From: Kiritimatiellia bacterium
Lineage (GTDB): Bacteria > Verrucomicrobiota > Kiritimatiellia > RFP12 > UBA1067
Direction: 5' to 3'
Length of the DNA stretch: 47,912 nucleotides
NCBI GenBank assembly: GCA_016296065.1
Contig: JAEDKA010000027.1
Location: 1 to 47,912 of the forward strand
The position numbers and the translations under genes are program-made. Below are positions 23,705-31,900 of this stretch, piece by piece (the stretch's first letter is position 1; the number at the start of each line of letters is the position of its first letter). The notes below the pieces were generated by a model. That model made no database searches. It saw nothing but the letters and a program-made list of their open reading frames with translations, and was not told the origin of the DNA.

Positions 23705-24800
23705 CGAAGCGGAACTCCGTAGTGGTCTTGTACTTCTCGCCCGCTGCGATGAACGTCGTCGGCCACTTGGGCTGGTTCGGGGAGTCGGGTGCATGCTGCG
23801 TCTCGAGCGCGCAGCCGCAGCGGAACGAGAGATGCTCGCCGCCCTTCGCCGTCTGGTTGTAGTCCGCCCAGTTCGCCGAATACATCTGGATGCAGGGCTC
23901 CGTCGTGTAGATCTTAACGAAGCGTCCGTTTAGCGGACAGAAAAGCTCGGCGGCGAAGTTCATCTTGCCGCGCGCCTTCTTGCCAAGCGCCATCTCGCCC
24001 TTGTCGAGCACCCAGTTGTGGTCATAGCCGCGTCCGAACTCGAGCTGCTCGTTCTTGTCGTTGATGTGCTCGCCGATGCGCATGCCCTTCCTGAAGTCGA
24101 ACGGCGTGCCGTCTACCTTGGCTAGCTTGCCGGTCGGGATCTGCCCCGCGTCGGTGGGCGTCGTCTTGGAGGCGGGGATCTTGAGGATGTGGTCCTCGAT
24201 CGTTCCGCCCGACTCGCCCTTGAAGTTGAAGTAGACGTGCTGCGTCATGTTGATGGGCGTCTTCTTGTCGGGCACCGCCTCGTAGTCGACGCGCCACACG
24301 TTCTTCGCCGTCAGCGTGTAGGTGACCTTGACCTCGACCTTGCCAGGGAAGCCCTCGTCGCCGTCGGGCGAGGTATGCGTGAAGACAACGCCCACGTTGT
24401 CTCCCTTCACGAACGGCGTCGCCGCCCAGACGTATGCGTCCCATCCGCGCGCGCCGCCGTGCAGGTTGCAGCCTATGCCCGCAGGCGCGTTGTTGAGCGC
24501 GGGAAGCTTGTAGGTCTTGCCGTCCATCCTGAACTGGCCCTTCGCGATGCGGTTTCCGTAGCGGCCGATGAGCGCCCCCCAGTAGGGATCTCCGTTGTCC
24601 CACCCCGCGGGAGAATCGAAGCCGACGACCACGTCCTTCAGCTTGCCGTCCCTGTCGGGAGTGAAGAGCCGCACCACCTTGCCGCCGTAGTCGCTCACCT
24701 CGAGAACGACGCCGCCTGCGCCCTTGAGAATGTACTTCTTCGCCTTCTCGCCGTACTTCGTCACGCCGAAGTCGACGACCTTGAACGATGCCTTAGCCAT
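23694..24800 (-). CDS. galM: Aldose 1-epimerase (mutarotase)
   Basis: A 368-residue galactose mutarotase that interconverts alpha and beta hexose anomers. The landmarks are GRYGNRIAKGQF, MTQHVYFNFKG (conserved His), GYDHNWVL (second His region) and LETQHAPDSPNQPKWP with the catalytic Glu. The ATG at 24800 has a near-perfect AAAGGAGGTCC eight nucleotides upstream. A frame extending to 24878 lacks support. The proximity to secreted glycosidases fits use of released galactose or glucose. Confidence 0.92.
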   Translation of the reverse strand: MAKASFKVVDFGVTKYGEKAKKYILKGAGGVVLEVSDYGGKVVRLFTPDRDGKLKDVVVGFDSPAGWDNGDPYWGALIGRYGNRIAKGQFRMDGKTYKLPALNNAPAGIGCNLHGGARGWDAYVWAATPFVKGDNVGVVFTHTSPDGDEGFPGKVEVKVTYTLTAKNVWRVDYEAVPDKKTPINMTQHVYFNFKGESGGTIEDHILKIPASKTTPTDAGQIPTGKLAKVDGTPFDFRKGMRIGEHINDKNEQLEFGRGYDHNWVLDKGEMALGKKARGKMNFAAELFCPLNGRFVKIYTTEPCIQMYSANWADYNQTAKGGEHLSFRCGCALETQHAPDSPNQPKWPTTFIAAGEKYKTTTEFRFGAR

Positions 24801-24833
24801 TATATAGGACCTCCTTTGTTTACTTATGCGTAG

Positions 24834-24842
24834 ATTATACCA
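24834..24842 (-). promoter_or_regulatory. Promoter of galM-rnhC
   Basis: Minus-strand TGGTATAAT (24842-24834), 33 nt before ATG 24800. Unlike the short-leader genes, this leader contains a strong GGAGGT site. Confidence 0.65.
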
Positions 24843-24869
24843 CAAAATGGCCGTCGGCGTCCACGGACC

Positions 24870-24944
24870 ATGTGTCACGGCGGCTCCAAGTCGAAGACCG
24901 GCATGACCATGCGCGAATGGCGCAAGAAGGGAACCTTTTCCTAG
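24870..24944 (+). CDS. Possible 24-residue plus-strand peptide
   Basis: An ATG-to-TAG frame of 24 codons with codon choice like local genes (MCHGGSKSKTG...REWRKKGTFS), lying between galM and ftsI and overlapping the ftsI stop. There is no clear ribosome binding site or family match. It may be chance. Confidence 0.2.
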   Translation: MCHGGSKSKTGMTMREWRKKGTFS

Positions 24945-26755
24945 TCGGCTTCCGTCTCGGCGAGAATCTTTGCACGCTCCTCGATCATGCGGTCGAACTC
25001 CTCCTCCTCGTCGCCGTCTTCAAGCTCGTCGGGACGGTCTGGCGGCACCATGAGATAGCGCAGCGAAGACATCGCTATGCGCTTAAAGATGGGGCCGGCG
25101 GAATTGCCGCCCTGGTGGAACTTCTGCTTCGTGTCGAAGTCAAGCGTGACAAGAATGACAAGCCTCGGATCGGAGGCGGGGACGATTCCGCAGAACGTCG
25201 CGCGGAAAAGAGAGTCTGAGTAGTGCCTGTCGATGACCTTCTGCGCCGTTCCCGTCTTGCCCGCGACGGAATATCCGCGGATCGCCGCGCGGCGGGCCGT
25301 GCCTGACGGGGACGCGACGCCCAGCATCACCTCGCGCATCTTGCGCGCAGTCTCGGCGCTAATGGGACGCCCGAGGGTCTTAGGGACATGATGGTAGAAT
25401 TCCCGTCCGTCGTGGCTGACGAGCTTGTTGACGATGTACGGCTGCATCCTGACTCCGTCGTTCGCTATCGCCTGGTACGCGGAGCAAATCTGCATCGCGG
25501 TGACCGCGACTCCCTGTCCGATCGGAGCGCGAGACCACTTCACCTTGTCCCACTTCCGCCAGTCCGGCAGGATGCCGTATTCCTCGCCCGGGAGCTCTAT
25601 CCCCGTCTTTTTCCCGAAGCCGAAATCGGACATATACGTCCAGAGGCGCCTCGGGCCAAGGTCGCTCCCGATCTTGCCGACTACGATGTTGGAGGAATGC
25701 ACAATCGCGTCCTTCACGGTCATCGTCGGCTCCCAGACATGCGAGCCGTCGCCTGGCAGCTTGTAGTACCTCTCGTCGTACCTGTTCGTCGAATAGCGGG
25801 TGCCGGGAGTGACCATCTTCGAGTCTATCGCCGCTGCAACGGTTATGACCTTCATGACGGACCCGGGCTCGTACGTGAAGTTCGTCACGCGGTTCATCCT
25901 GGACTCGTCCGATGCCTTCCCGTAGGCAATCGGATCGAAGTCGGGCAGAGAAGCCATCGCGAGGACGGCAGCTGTGCGCGCATCCATGACGACGCACCAC
26001 CCCGACCCGGCGCCATACTCCTCGACGCCATGCTTGAGCCAGAACTCGGCTTCGTACTGAAGGTTGTGGTCGATCGTCAGATGTACGTCCGCGCCGGGAA
26101 TCGGCGGAATGTCCTCGATGCGCCTGTCGTATATCTCATTTCCATGCGCGTCATGCATTCCGCGTATCTTGCCGGGAACGCCCTGAAGGTCGCGGTTGTA
26201 CCTGAGCTCAATGCCGGCGGCACCCTTGTTCTCGGCGTTCACATACCCGAGCACGTGCGAGAGCTGGCGTCCGTGGAAGTACTGCCTTACCTGCTTGTCG
26301 ATTATGATGACGCCTGCGACAAGCTTTGAGTCGCGAAGCGTCTCATGCGCAATGGAATCCGAAGAAGTCGAAAGGTACTGGTAGCGGTTCTTCGTGTTGA
26401 GCGCCATCTTGCGGACCTTCTCGAAATCGAGTCCGAGCGCGTAGGCTATCGTGTGGACGATCTCGTCGCGCGTACGCGGCGGCTCGCCCCTCTTCTTCAC
26501 AACGATGTTCGTGAGGGCGACGGGATCGAGACGGTACTCCCACACCGGAATTGATTTCGCGAGCGGATATTCGGTGCCAAGTGCGCCGAATATCTTCCCG
26601 CGACAGCCGGGAAGCTCCTTCTTGAACGTGTAGTCCGGCGCATCGACGCTCGGGTCAACATGCGCACGGACTAGCTTTTGAGACGTATATACCGCGAAAG
26701 CGGCCAGAAATCCAACCGGTAGCCAGAAACGCAGATTCTCGCCGCGCATCAGCAT
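24941..26755 (-). CDS. ftsI: Division-type penicillin-binding protein (FtsI/PBP2)
   Basis: A 604-residue class B penicillin-binding protein that crosslinks septal peptidoglycan. It has one N-terminal membrane helix (residues 9-26) and a dimerisation/pedestal domain (GRKIFG-like CRGKIFGALG, RYQYLS, GRQLSHVLGYVN). The transpeptidase domain carries all motifs: Ser299-Val-Met-Lys302, Ser-Ser-Asn (354-356) and Lys-Thr-Gly-Thr (500-503). An acidic tail (EDGDEEEEFD) ends the protein. It follows the ftsL-like gene by 4 bp, in normal dcw order. Confidence 0.95.
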   Translation of the reverse strand: MLMRGENLRFWLPVGFLAAFAVYTSQKLVRAHVDPSVDAPDYTFKKELPGCRGKIFGALGTEYPLAKSIPVWEYRLDPVALTNIVVKKRGEPPRTRDEIVHTIAYALGLDFEKVRKMALNTKNRYQYLSTSSDSIAHETLRDSKLVAGVIIIDKQVRQYFHGRQLSHVLGYVNAENKGAAGIELRYNRDLQGVPGKIRGMHDAHGNEIYDRRIEDIPPIPGADVHLTIDHNLQYEAEFWLKHGVEEYGAGSGWCVVMDARTAAVLAMASLPDFDPIAYGKASDESRMNRVTNFTYEPGSVMKVITVAAAIDSKMVTPGTRYSTNRYDERYYKLPGDGSHVWEPTMTVKDAIVHSSNIVVGKIGSDLGPRRLWTYMSDFGFGKKTGIELPGEEYGILPDWRKWDKVKWSRAPIGQGVAVTAMQICSAYQAIANDGVRMQPYIVNKLVSHDGREFYHHVPKTLGRPISAETARKMREVMLGVASPSGTARRAAIRGYSVAGKTGTAQKVIDRHYSDSLFRATFCGIVPASDPRLVILVTLDFDTKQKFHQGGNSAGPIFKRIAMSSLRYLMVPPDRPDELEDGDEEEEFDRMIEERAKILAETEAD

Positions 26756-26759
26756 CTCG

Positions 26760-27431
26760 TCACCTGCGCGCGGACTTGGAAGCCGTCGAGCGCGCCGGTA
26801 CGCGGGACGCGGGACGCGCCGAGGACGAACGCGTCGCCGCGGGACGCGCTGATGCAGGACGCGAAGCCGCAGCCGTGCGCTGTGCCGACGCGGCTGGCTT
26901 CGCCTGACGTGGCTTGGCGGAGGCGGTACGGGCCTGCGGCTTCGCCTGGCGCGGCTGAGGCGCGGCCTGGCGCGGCTGCGCGGCTGGGCGGGACTTCGCC
27001 ACGGCCGAAACCGACTGATCGACGCGGGGGCGCGGCGCGATGTACTGGGCGACGTCGGACGTCCGGTTGCGCTCCTTCGCCTTCGCGACCGAGAGCTGGG
27101 CCGGATACAGCTGCCCCTTCGAGTTAAGCCTCACCACCTGCGTGCCGGTCTTCGGCGTGTGCATGGAGAGCCCATGCTTGAGAAGCGCATCTTCAAGCTT
27201 CGACGGCGTCGTCATTGCGGCCCAGCATCCGCTTTCGCGCTCCTTTTCGTCCTCAAGCGCCTTGATCAGGTTCTTCTTCTCCTCGATCCTCTTCTCGAGA
27301 TGCTTGCAGCTCGAGTTGGCCAGCATGTACACGATCACTACGGCGAAGGCCATTACCATAACCGCGCCGATCTGGACGGTACGCCCGACCGTGACGGACA
27401 TCTTCTTCGACATCTTGCGGTTTTTTCTCAT
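26760..27431 (-). CDS. ftsL: FtsL-like division protein with Ala/Arg/Pro-rich tail
   Basis: Position between rsmH and ftsI, one membrane helix (residues 18-38) and a following coiled coil (CKHLEKRIEEKKNLIKALEDEK) identify the FtsL-type bitopic division protein. From about residue 140 the sequence becomes a low-complexity basic tail with repeated QPRQA/KPRQAKP units and Ser-Arg-Pro-Ala runs, nearly 85 residues long. This is not part of normal FtsL (about 100-120 residues). The tail is on the extracytoplasmic side if topology is normal, where it could bind wall polymers. ATG preceded by AAGGA. Confidence 0.75.
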   Translation of the reverse strand: MRKNRKMSKKMSVTVGRTVQIGAVMVMAFAVVIVYMLANSSCKHLEKRIEEKKNLIKALEDEKERESGCWAAMTTPSKLEDALLKHGLSMHTPKTGTQVVRLNSKGQLYPAQLSVAKAKERNRTSDVAQYIAPRPRVDQSVSAVAKSRPAAQPRQAAPQPRQAKPQARTASAKPRQAKPAASAQRTAAASRPASARPAATRSSSARPASRVPARSTASKSARR

Positions 27432-27435
27432 TGTT

Positions 27436-28335
27436 TTATTCCTTTTCTACGGCCCGCAGTTTTGCGCTGCGAGACCGGGGATTGTTGTTCTGCTCTTCTT
27501 CGGACGCGATGACGGCCCTTTTCGCCACCGCCCTTGCACGCGGCTCGACGCCTTCCCAGCGCTCGCCGCCCTGCTGGAGGGAGACCATCCTCCCGACGTG
27601 GGACGCGAAGAATCGCTTTACGGCCCTGTCGGTCAGCGACTCGAACGTGATGACCGCGAACCTGCCGCCGCTTCTGAGGATATCCATCCCGCCCTCGAGA
27701 GCGCGCATAAGCTCGTCCATCTCGCCGTTGACCTCCATCCTCAGGGCCTGGAAGACCCGCGTCGCGGGATGCTTCCCGCCCCTGCGGCCAAGGGTCTTCT
27801 CAACGAATTCCGCAAGCTCCGTCGTCGTCTCGAACGGCTTCTTCGCCCGCTCCGCCGCTATCGCCTTCGCGATGCGCCTCGCCTGCGGCTCCTCGCCCCA
27901 CTCGCGGAAGATCTCTTCCAACAGTTCCGCGTCCTCCTCGTTCACCAGGTCCGCGGCGCTTCTGCCGCGCGACCTATCCATGCGCATGTCAAGGGGTCCC
28001 TCGCGCATAAAGCTGAACCCGCGTCCGGCCTCATCCAGCTGAGGACTCGACACGCCCAGGTCAAGCAGTACCCCATCGACTTCATTCCATCCCTTATCAT
28101 TTGCAATCTCCTTCAAGTCTCCGTGACGGCCCCACACGGCCGTCAGCCCCGCGACGGAACCAACTTCGCGGAGCGCCTGTTCGTCGCGGTCTATCCCAAG
28201 CACCTCTCCGCCCCGGGCGATGATCTCCTTCGCGTGCCCGGCACGCCCGAGTGTGCCGTCCACATACCTCCCGCCGGCCCTGACGGCCAACGCCTCCATC
28301 GTCTCCTCGAGAAGAACCGGAATGTGATTTCCCAT
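27436..28335 (-). CDS. rsmH: 16S rRNA (cytosine1402-N4)-methyltransferase
   Basis: A 299-residue RsmH (MraW), which methylates C1402 in the ribosomal decoding centre. HIPVLLEETMEAL opens the protein. GGRYVDGTLGRAGHAKEI is the SAM-binding loop, followed by VDGVLLDLGVSSPQLD and the closing GKHPATRVFQALRMEVNGEMDEL. All are family hallmarks. GGGAGGT precedes the ATG. Second gene of the mraZ-rsmH-ftsL-ftsI cluster. Confidence 0.95.
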   Translation of the reverse strand: MGNHIPVLLEETMEALAVRAGGRYVDGTLGRAGHAKEIIARGGEVLGIDRDEQALREVGSVAGLTAVWGRHGDLKEIANDKGWNEVDGVLLDLGVSSPQLDEAGRGFSFMREGPLDMRMDRSRGRSAADLVNEEDAELLEEIFREWGEEPQARRIAKAIAAERAKKPFETTTELAEFVEKTLGRRGGKHPATRVFQALRMEVNGEMDELMRALEGGMDILRSGGRFAVITFESLTDRAVKRFFASHVGRMVSLQQGGERWEGVEPRARAVAKRAVIASEEEQNNNPRSRSAKLRAVEKE

Positions 28336-28350
28336 ATCCCGGCACCTCCC

Positions 28351-28836
28351 TTAGAACCCAGCCACCGCCAGCGCTTCGCGCAGCGCCGTCTGGTCGACCT
28401 TGTCCGCAGGAGCCAGCGCCGCCGGATCCCACAGCTTGATCATACGAACCGCACCCAGCATAGCGACCGTCGTCGTCAAGTTCGCAAACTGAAGGAGCTT
28501 GTCGCTTATGCGGATGCGGCCTTGTCCGTCAACCGGGGGCATCTCGGAGTTGGAGCCGATCGTCTGGAGCACCTGATTGAGCGCCGGATCAAAGAGCGCC
28601 TTCTCGCGGAGCTTTGCCAATCGGGACTCCATCTCGATCGCGGGGATGATGTTCACACACCTCTCCGTTGGATCAGCCATCACGTAGACGAACTCCGGAT
28701 CACCCATCATCGCCCGCCATTCACGGGGAATGGTGAAGCGCTTCTTGGGATCCAAGTTGTGGTCGTAACGGCCTACAAAACCGCTGCCCGCAACCCTAGT
28801 CGACTCCGCGACACTCTGTGTGCCCTCTTTTGACAT
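28351..28836 (-). CDS. mraZ: Transcriptional regulator MraZ
   Basis: A 161-residue MraZ with two AbrB-like halves: GRYDHNLDPKKRFTIPREWR near the start and PPVDGQGRIRISDKL in the second half, the DxxGRxxxP-type signatures. MraZ binds spaced direct repeats at its own promoter to control the division cluster, and a matching site lies just upstream. The ATG follows the -10 by 11 nt. Normal length. Confidence 0.93.
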   Translation of the reverse strand: MSKEGTQSVAESTRVAGSGFVGRYDHNLDPKKRFTIPREWRAMMGDPEFVYVMADPTERCVNIIPAIEMESRLAKLREKALFDPALNQVLQTIGSNSEMPPVDGQGRIRISDKLLQFANLTTTVAMLGAVRMIKLWDPAALAPADKVDQTALREALAVAGF

Positions 28837-28843
28837 TTCTTGC

Positions 28844-28887
28844 CACCATTATACACTTTTTGACACCAGCGGGCAACAAGAAACTCA
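28844..28887 (-). promoter_or_regulatory. mraZ promoter with three 10-bp-spaced GTG repeats (MraZ box)
   Basis: Minus strand: -35 TTGCCC, a 17-bp spacer and TATAAT (28853-28848). Across the promoter, GTG occurs three times at exactly 10-bp intervals (28866-28864, 28856-28854, 28846-28844), twice inside a GTGTn core. MraZ of other bacteria binds such short direct repeats with a 10-bp period, so this is the predicted autoregulatory operator. Confidence 0.75.
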
Positions 28888-28962
28888 AAAAAATTTATAA
28901 TTTAATTTTTCATGGAATTTTTAGTAAATAATCGCTAATTATATTTGGTGTCAAAAAGTGTA
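28852..28962. repeat. 17-bp inverted repeats flanking an AT-rich 77-bp segment
   Basis: The arms 28852-28868 and 28946-28962 are exact reverse complements (core GGTGTCAAAAAGTGT). The inside is far more AT-rich than the surroundings. The right arm supplies the last codons and stop (Tyr-Thr-Phe-stop) of the giant gene, and the left arm carries part of the mraZ promoter. It looks MITE-like or like a paired MraZ site. No target duplication is evident. Confidence 0.7.
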
Positions 28963-31900
28963 GCGAGAAATGCGTCCGATGGACTTCTCCCACACAACCA
29001 CGCGATTCCCCCTGACCCTGACGGCACTAGGAGTGACAAGTCCGTCTGTCTCGTCAAGCTTGCGGAACCCCGCTCCTTCGCAGGCGTAGAGGACGAGCTG
29101 TCCCTTCTCGGATCTCACGACGGCCACGACCGAGCCGTGTGCGTCAAGCCCGTCGCCATCAAGTTCGGGGACAGTCCCCTCGCATTTCCACACGGGGACA
29201 GTCCCCGTCGATTTCGAGTAGACATAGCCCTTGCCGCCGATCTGCGCCGCGAAGCGTCCGTCGGCGAGCGGTGCAAGCGAGGTGAAGTCGCCTTCCGCCC
29301 CCTCCGGACGCGGCAGCGCGCTTTCGCCGCACCAGCTGGTCCCCTCGCCGACAGGATGTCCATCGCGGTCGACGAGATAGGTCTTCACGACTCCGTCGGC
29401 GCGCATGGCAAGCACGAGCGAACGACGCTCCGCCTCCGGAACGGCGAAAGCCGCGACCGGATGGTACTGATCCCACTTCTGGCCATGTCCGTCATCCGGC
29501 TCGGGGTAGTCCTTGAAGTCGCGCCCGTAGTCCAGCACAAGCTCCGCGTCGGAGAACTTCCCGTGCCTGAACTCGACGTGGCGTCCGTGCGTCTCGGTGA
29601 CGTGCAGCGCCTTGCCGTCCGGCAGGGCGACCGTCGCGCGGACCGGCATCCTAACGAGCGAGGCGGACGTCGGATCGTTCGACTTCGCGTCCCACCCCCA
29701 CACGAGCGAGTCGGCGGCGAAGAATCCGTCGTCGTCTAGCGCGAAGTTCGGGAGGTCATGGACGCCGCCAAGCCGCTTCTCCGGGACAAGCGTCCAGGAA
29801 CCCGCGTCGTAGCGCATCAGGTACACCGCGCTGTCGACTTTGGAGAGGACCGCATAGAGTCCGTTCGGCACGGCGCAGATGCCGACGGCGTGCATTCCGC
29901 TGTCCATCAGCACATGTGCGATGACGTATCCCGACGCGCCGCCGTAGACCACGCCCGGCGCAGGCTTCATAGTGCGCGCGTCGTAGCGCTTGATCGTCTC
30001 GCCGTTGAGCGCCCAGAATTCATCGCCGACGACCGAACCGCGCGTCATGCATATCTCGCGGTCGCCGAACGGAGAGCGCATCATCACAGGCTCCCCGTCG
30101 CGGTACTGGTAGTAGTTGCGATGCTCGACGAACGAGATGAGCGTTCCGTCGGGCGCGAAGTCGATCATGCACGGATACGACGAGCCGTTCCTCACCGGCG
30201 TCTCGGTTATCGGCGTGCGCGAACCGTCGGCGCAGGATATCCACTCCATCGTCGAGCGAGGCGTCATGCACGCGAGGCGCCCGTCCTTCACCTTCTGCGA
30301 GATCGCGCACACCTTCTCCGCGATAAGCTCGCCATCCGCCGCGCCGGACCTGATGCGGTAGAGGCGTCCGGCGGCCTCCTCGTTGCGGCGCGGATCCTGC
30401 GCCGCGAGGCCTCCGGCGAGCACGAAGACGTCACCCGTCGCCTCGTCGATGGCCATCGAGTCGAACCTGTCGAAAGTCCGCGCGCCGGGAAGATTCCACG
30501 ACGCAACGGGCTTGCCCTCCAGCGTCATCGCGACGACCTTGCCGCGTCCGGCGGATGCATAAAGGACGCCCTTCTTCCAGTCGTACACCGGGCCGGCCGC
30601 GTAGTACTCGCCGTGGTAGCCGCGTCCGTCGGGCGCCCTCTCAAGCGCGAATGGATTAACGGACGAGTCAACGCGCGCGAGCTTCGCCGACTCGACTGCG
30701 GCCGGAGCCTTCGGCGCGTCGTCCGCCTCGGCCTGCGCCGAGCCGAAGCGCGCCGTGCCCCACTTCTCCGGCGCGGGAATTATCTCGCCCGGAACGTCGT
30801 TGACGAGTCCGGTGTCCTTGTTGCTCCAGTACGAACGCGAGAGATTGACCGTTCCGTCGCGGTCGCCGAATATGACACCGAAATCGCACCTGAGCTCGCG
30901 CGCCGCCGAGAAGTCTCCCGGAGCAAGGAACGAGACTGTGTAGTCTCCGCCGCCCTTGCGCACCTTGACGTCGAGGTCCGTCGGGAACGACACGTCGCCC
31001 ACGGTGTGCGTGCGCCACGGCGACGCGAAGTCGTGCGGCGTACCCTTGGCCTCGTGGCGGTAGAGAATCGCCTTGTCCGGCGGAAACACCATCAGCCTGC
31101 AGGGCTTGCCGCCCTCGTCGAGGTACTGGAAATCGACAGCGTCACCAGTCTTGAACATGAGGTACGGATCCGTTCCGTTGTTGACCCACGGACTCGGCTC
31201 CCACACCGTGTACTCCAGCCTGAGCCTGCCCGCGTCGCGGCATGCGGCGATGCGCACGTGCCACGCGCCGAACTGCCAGTGCGCGACTTCGGCAGGGCCC
31301 TTCGCGTCCGGCACCGCTAGCGACGCCCTGCCCGCCTTCCCAGCCGCCACGACGGGATTCGCCTCCTGCGCCGCGACGAGCTCCTCTGCGCTGAACTCGC
31401 GCTCGTACCGGCTCTCGCGAATCTTCGAGAGGTTCGTGATCTCGTACCAGCGGTATCCGCCGCCGCCAGACGTGAGAATGGCGCGGCGTCCCTTGCGGTC
31501 CCACTGGAACGATCCGCCGAACGACTCGCCACCGATGTACGTCTCGTCGTTTGCCGCGGCGACGCGGCAGTCGGAGAATATCTCGTCGAGGTAGATTCCG
31601 TCCGTCGTAAGGAAAAAGATGCGTCCGTGGTTGTTCTTGAGCGCGAACACCTCGTACTCGCCATTCTCTCCGCCTGGGACGGATCCGAGGGAGAAGAGCG
31701 CGCCCTGCAGCTCGCCCGGACGCGGCATCGGCGCGTCGTGCGAACCGTGGACGTTCGCGTGCGGATTCTTGATGTACCAGTCGAGCGTTCCGTCGGGGAG
31801 GAACGCCATCATGAACGGAGACTGCGTCGGATATATGAATCGTCCGTCGCGCGTGCAGTAGTTCTCCGTGCGCCCCGGAACGGCCGCGCCGGTCGGGAGG

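Noticed and set aside
27768..27785. Another palindromic insert, GCGGGA-TGCT-TCCCGC, in rsmH
   Set aside because: It encodes the GGKHPATR segment, which is conserved in RsmH from distant bacteria, so it is ordinary coding sequence.
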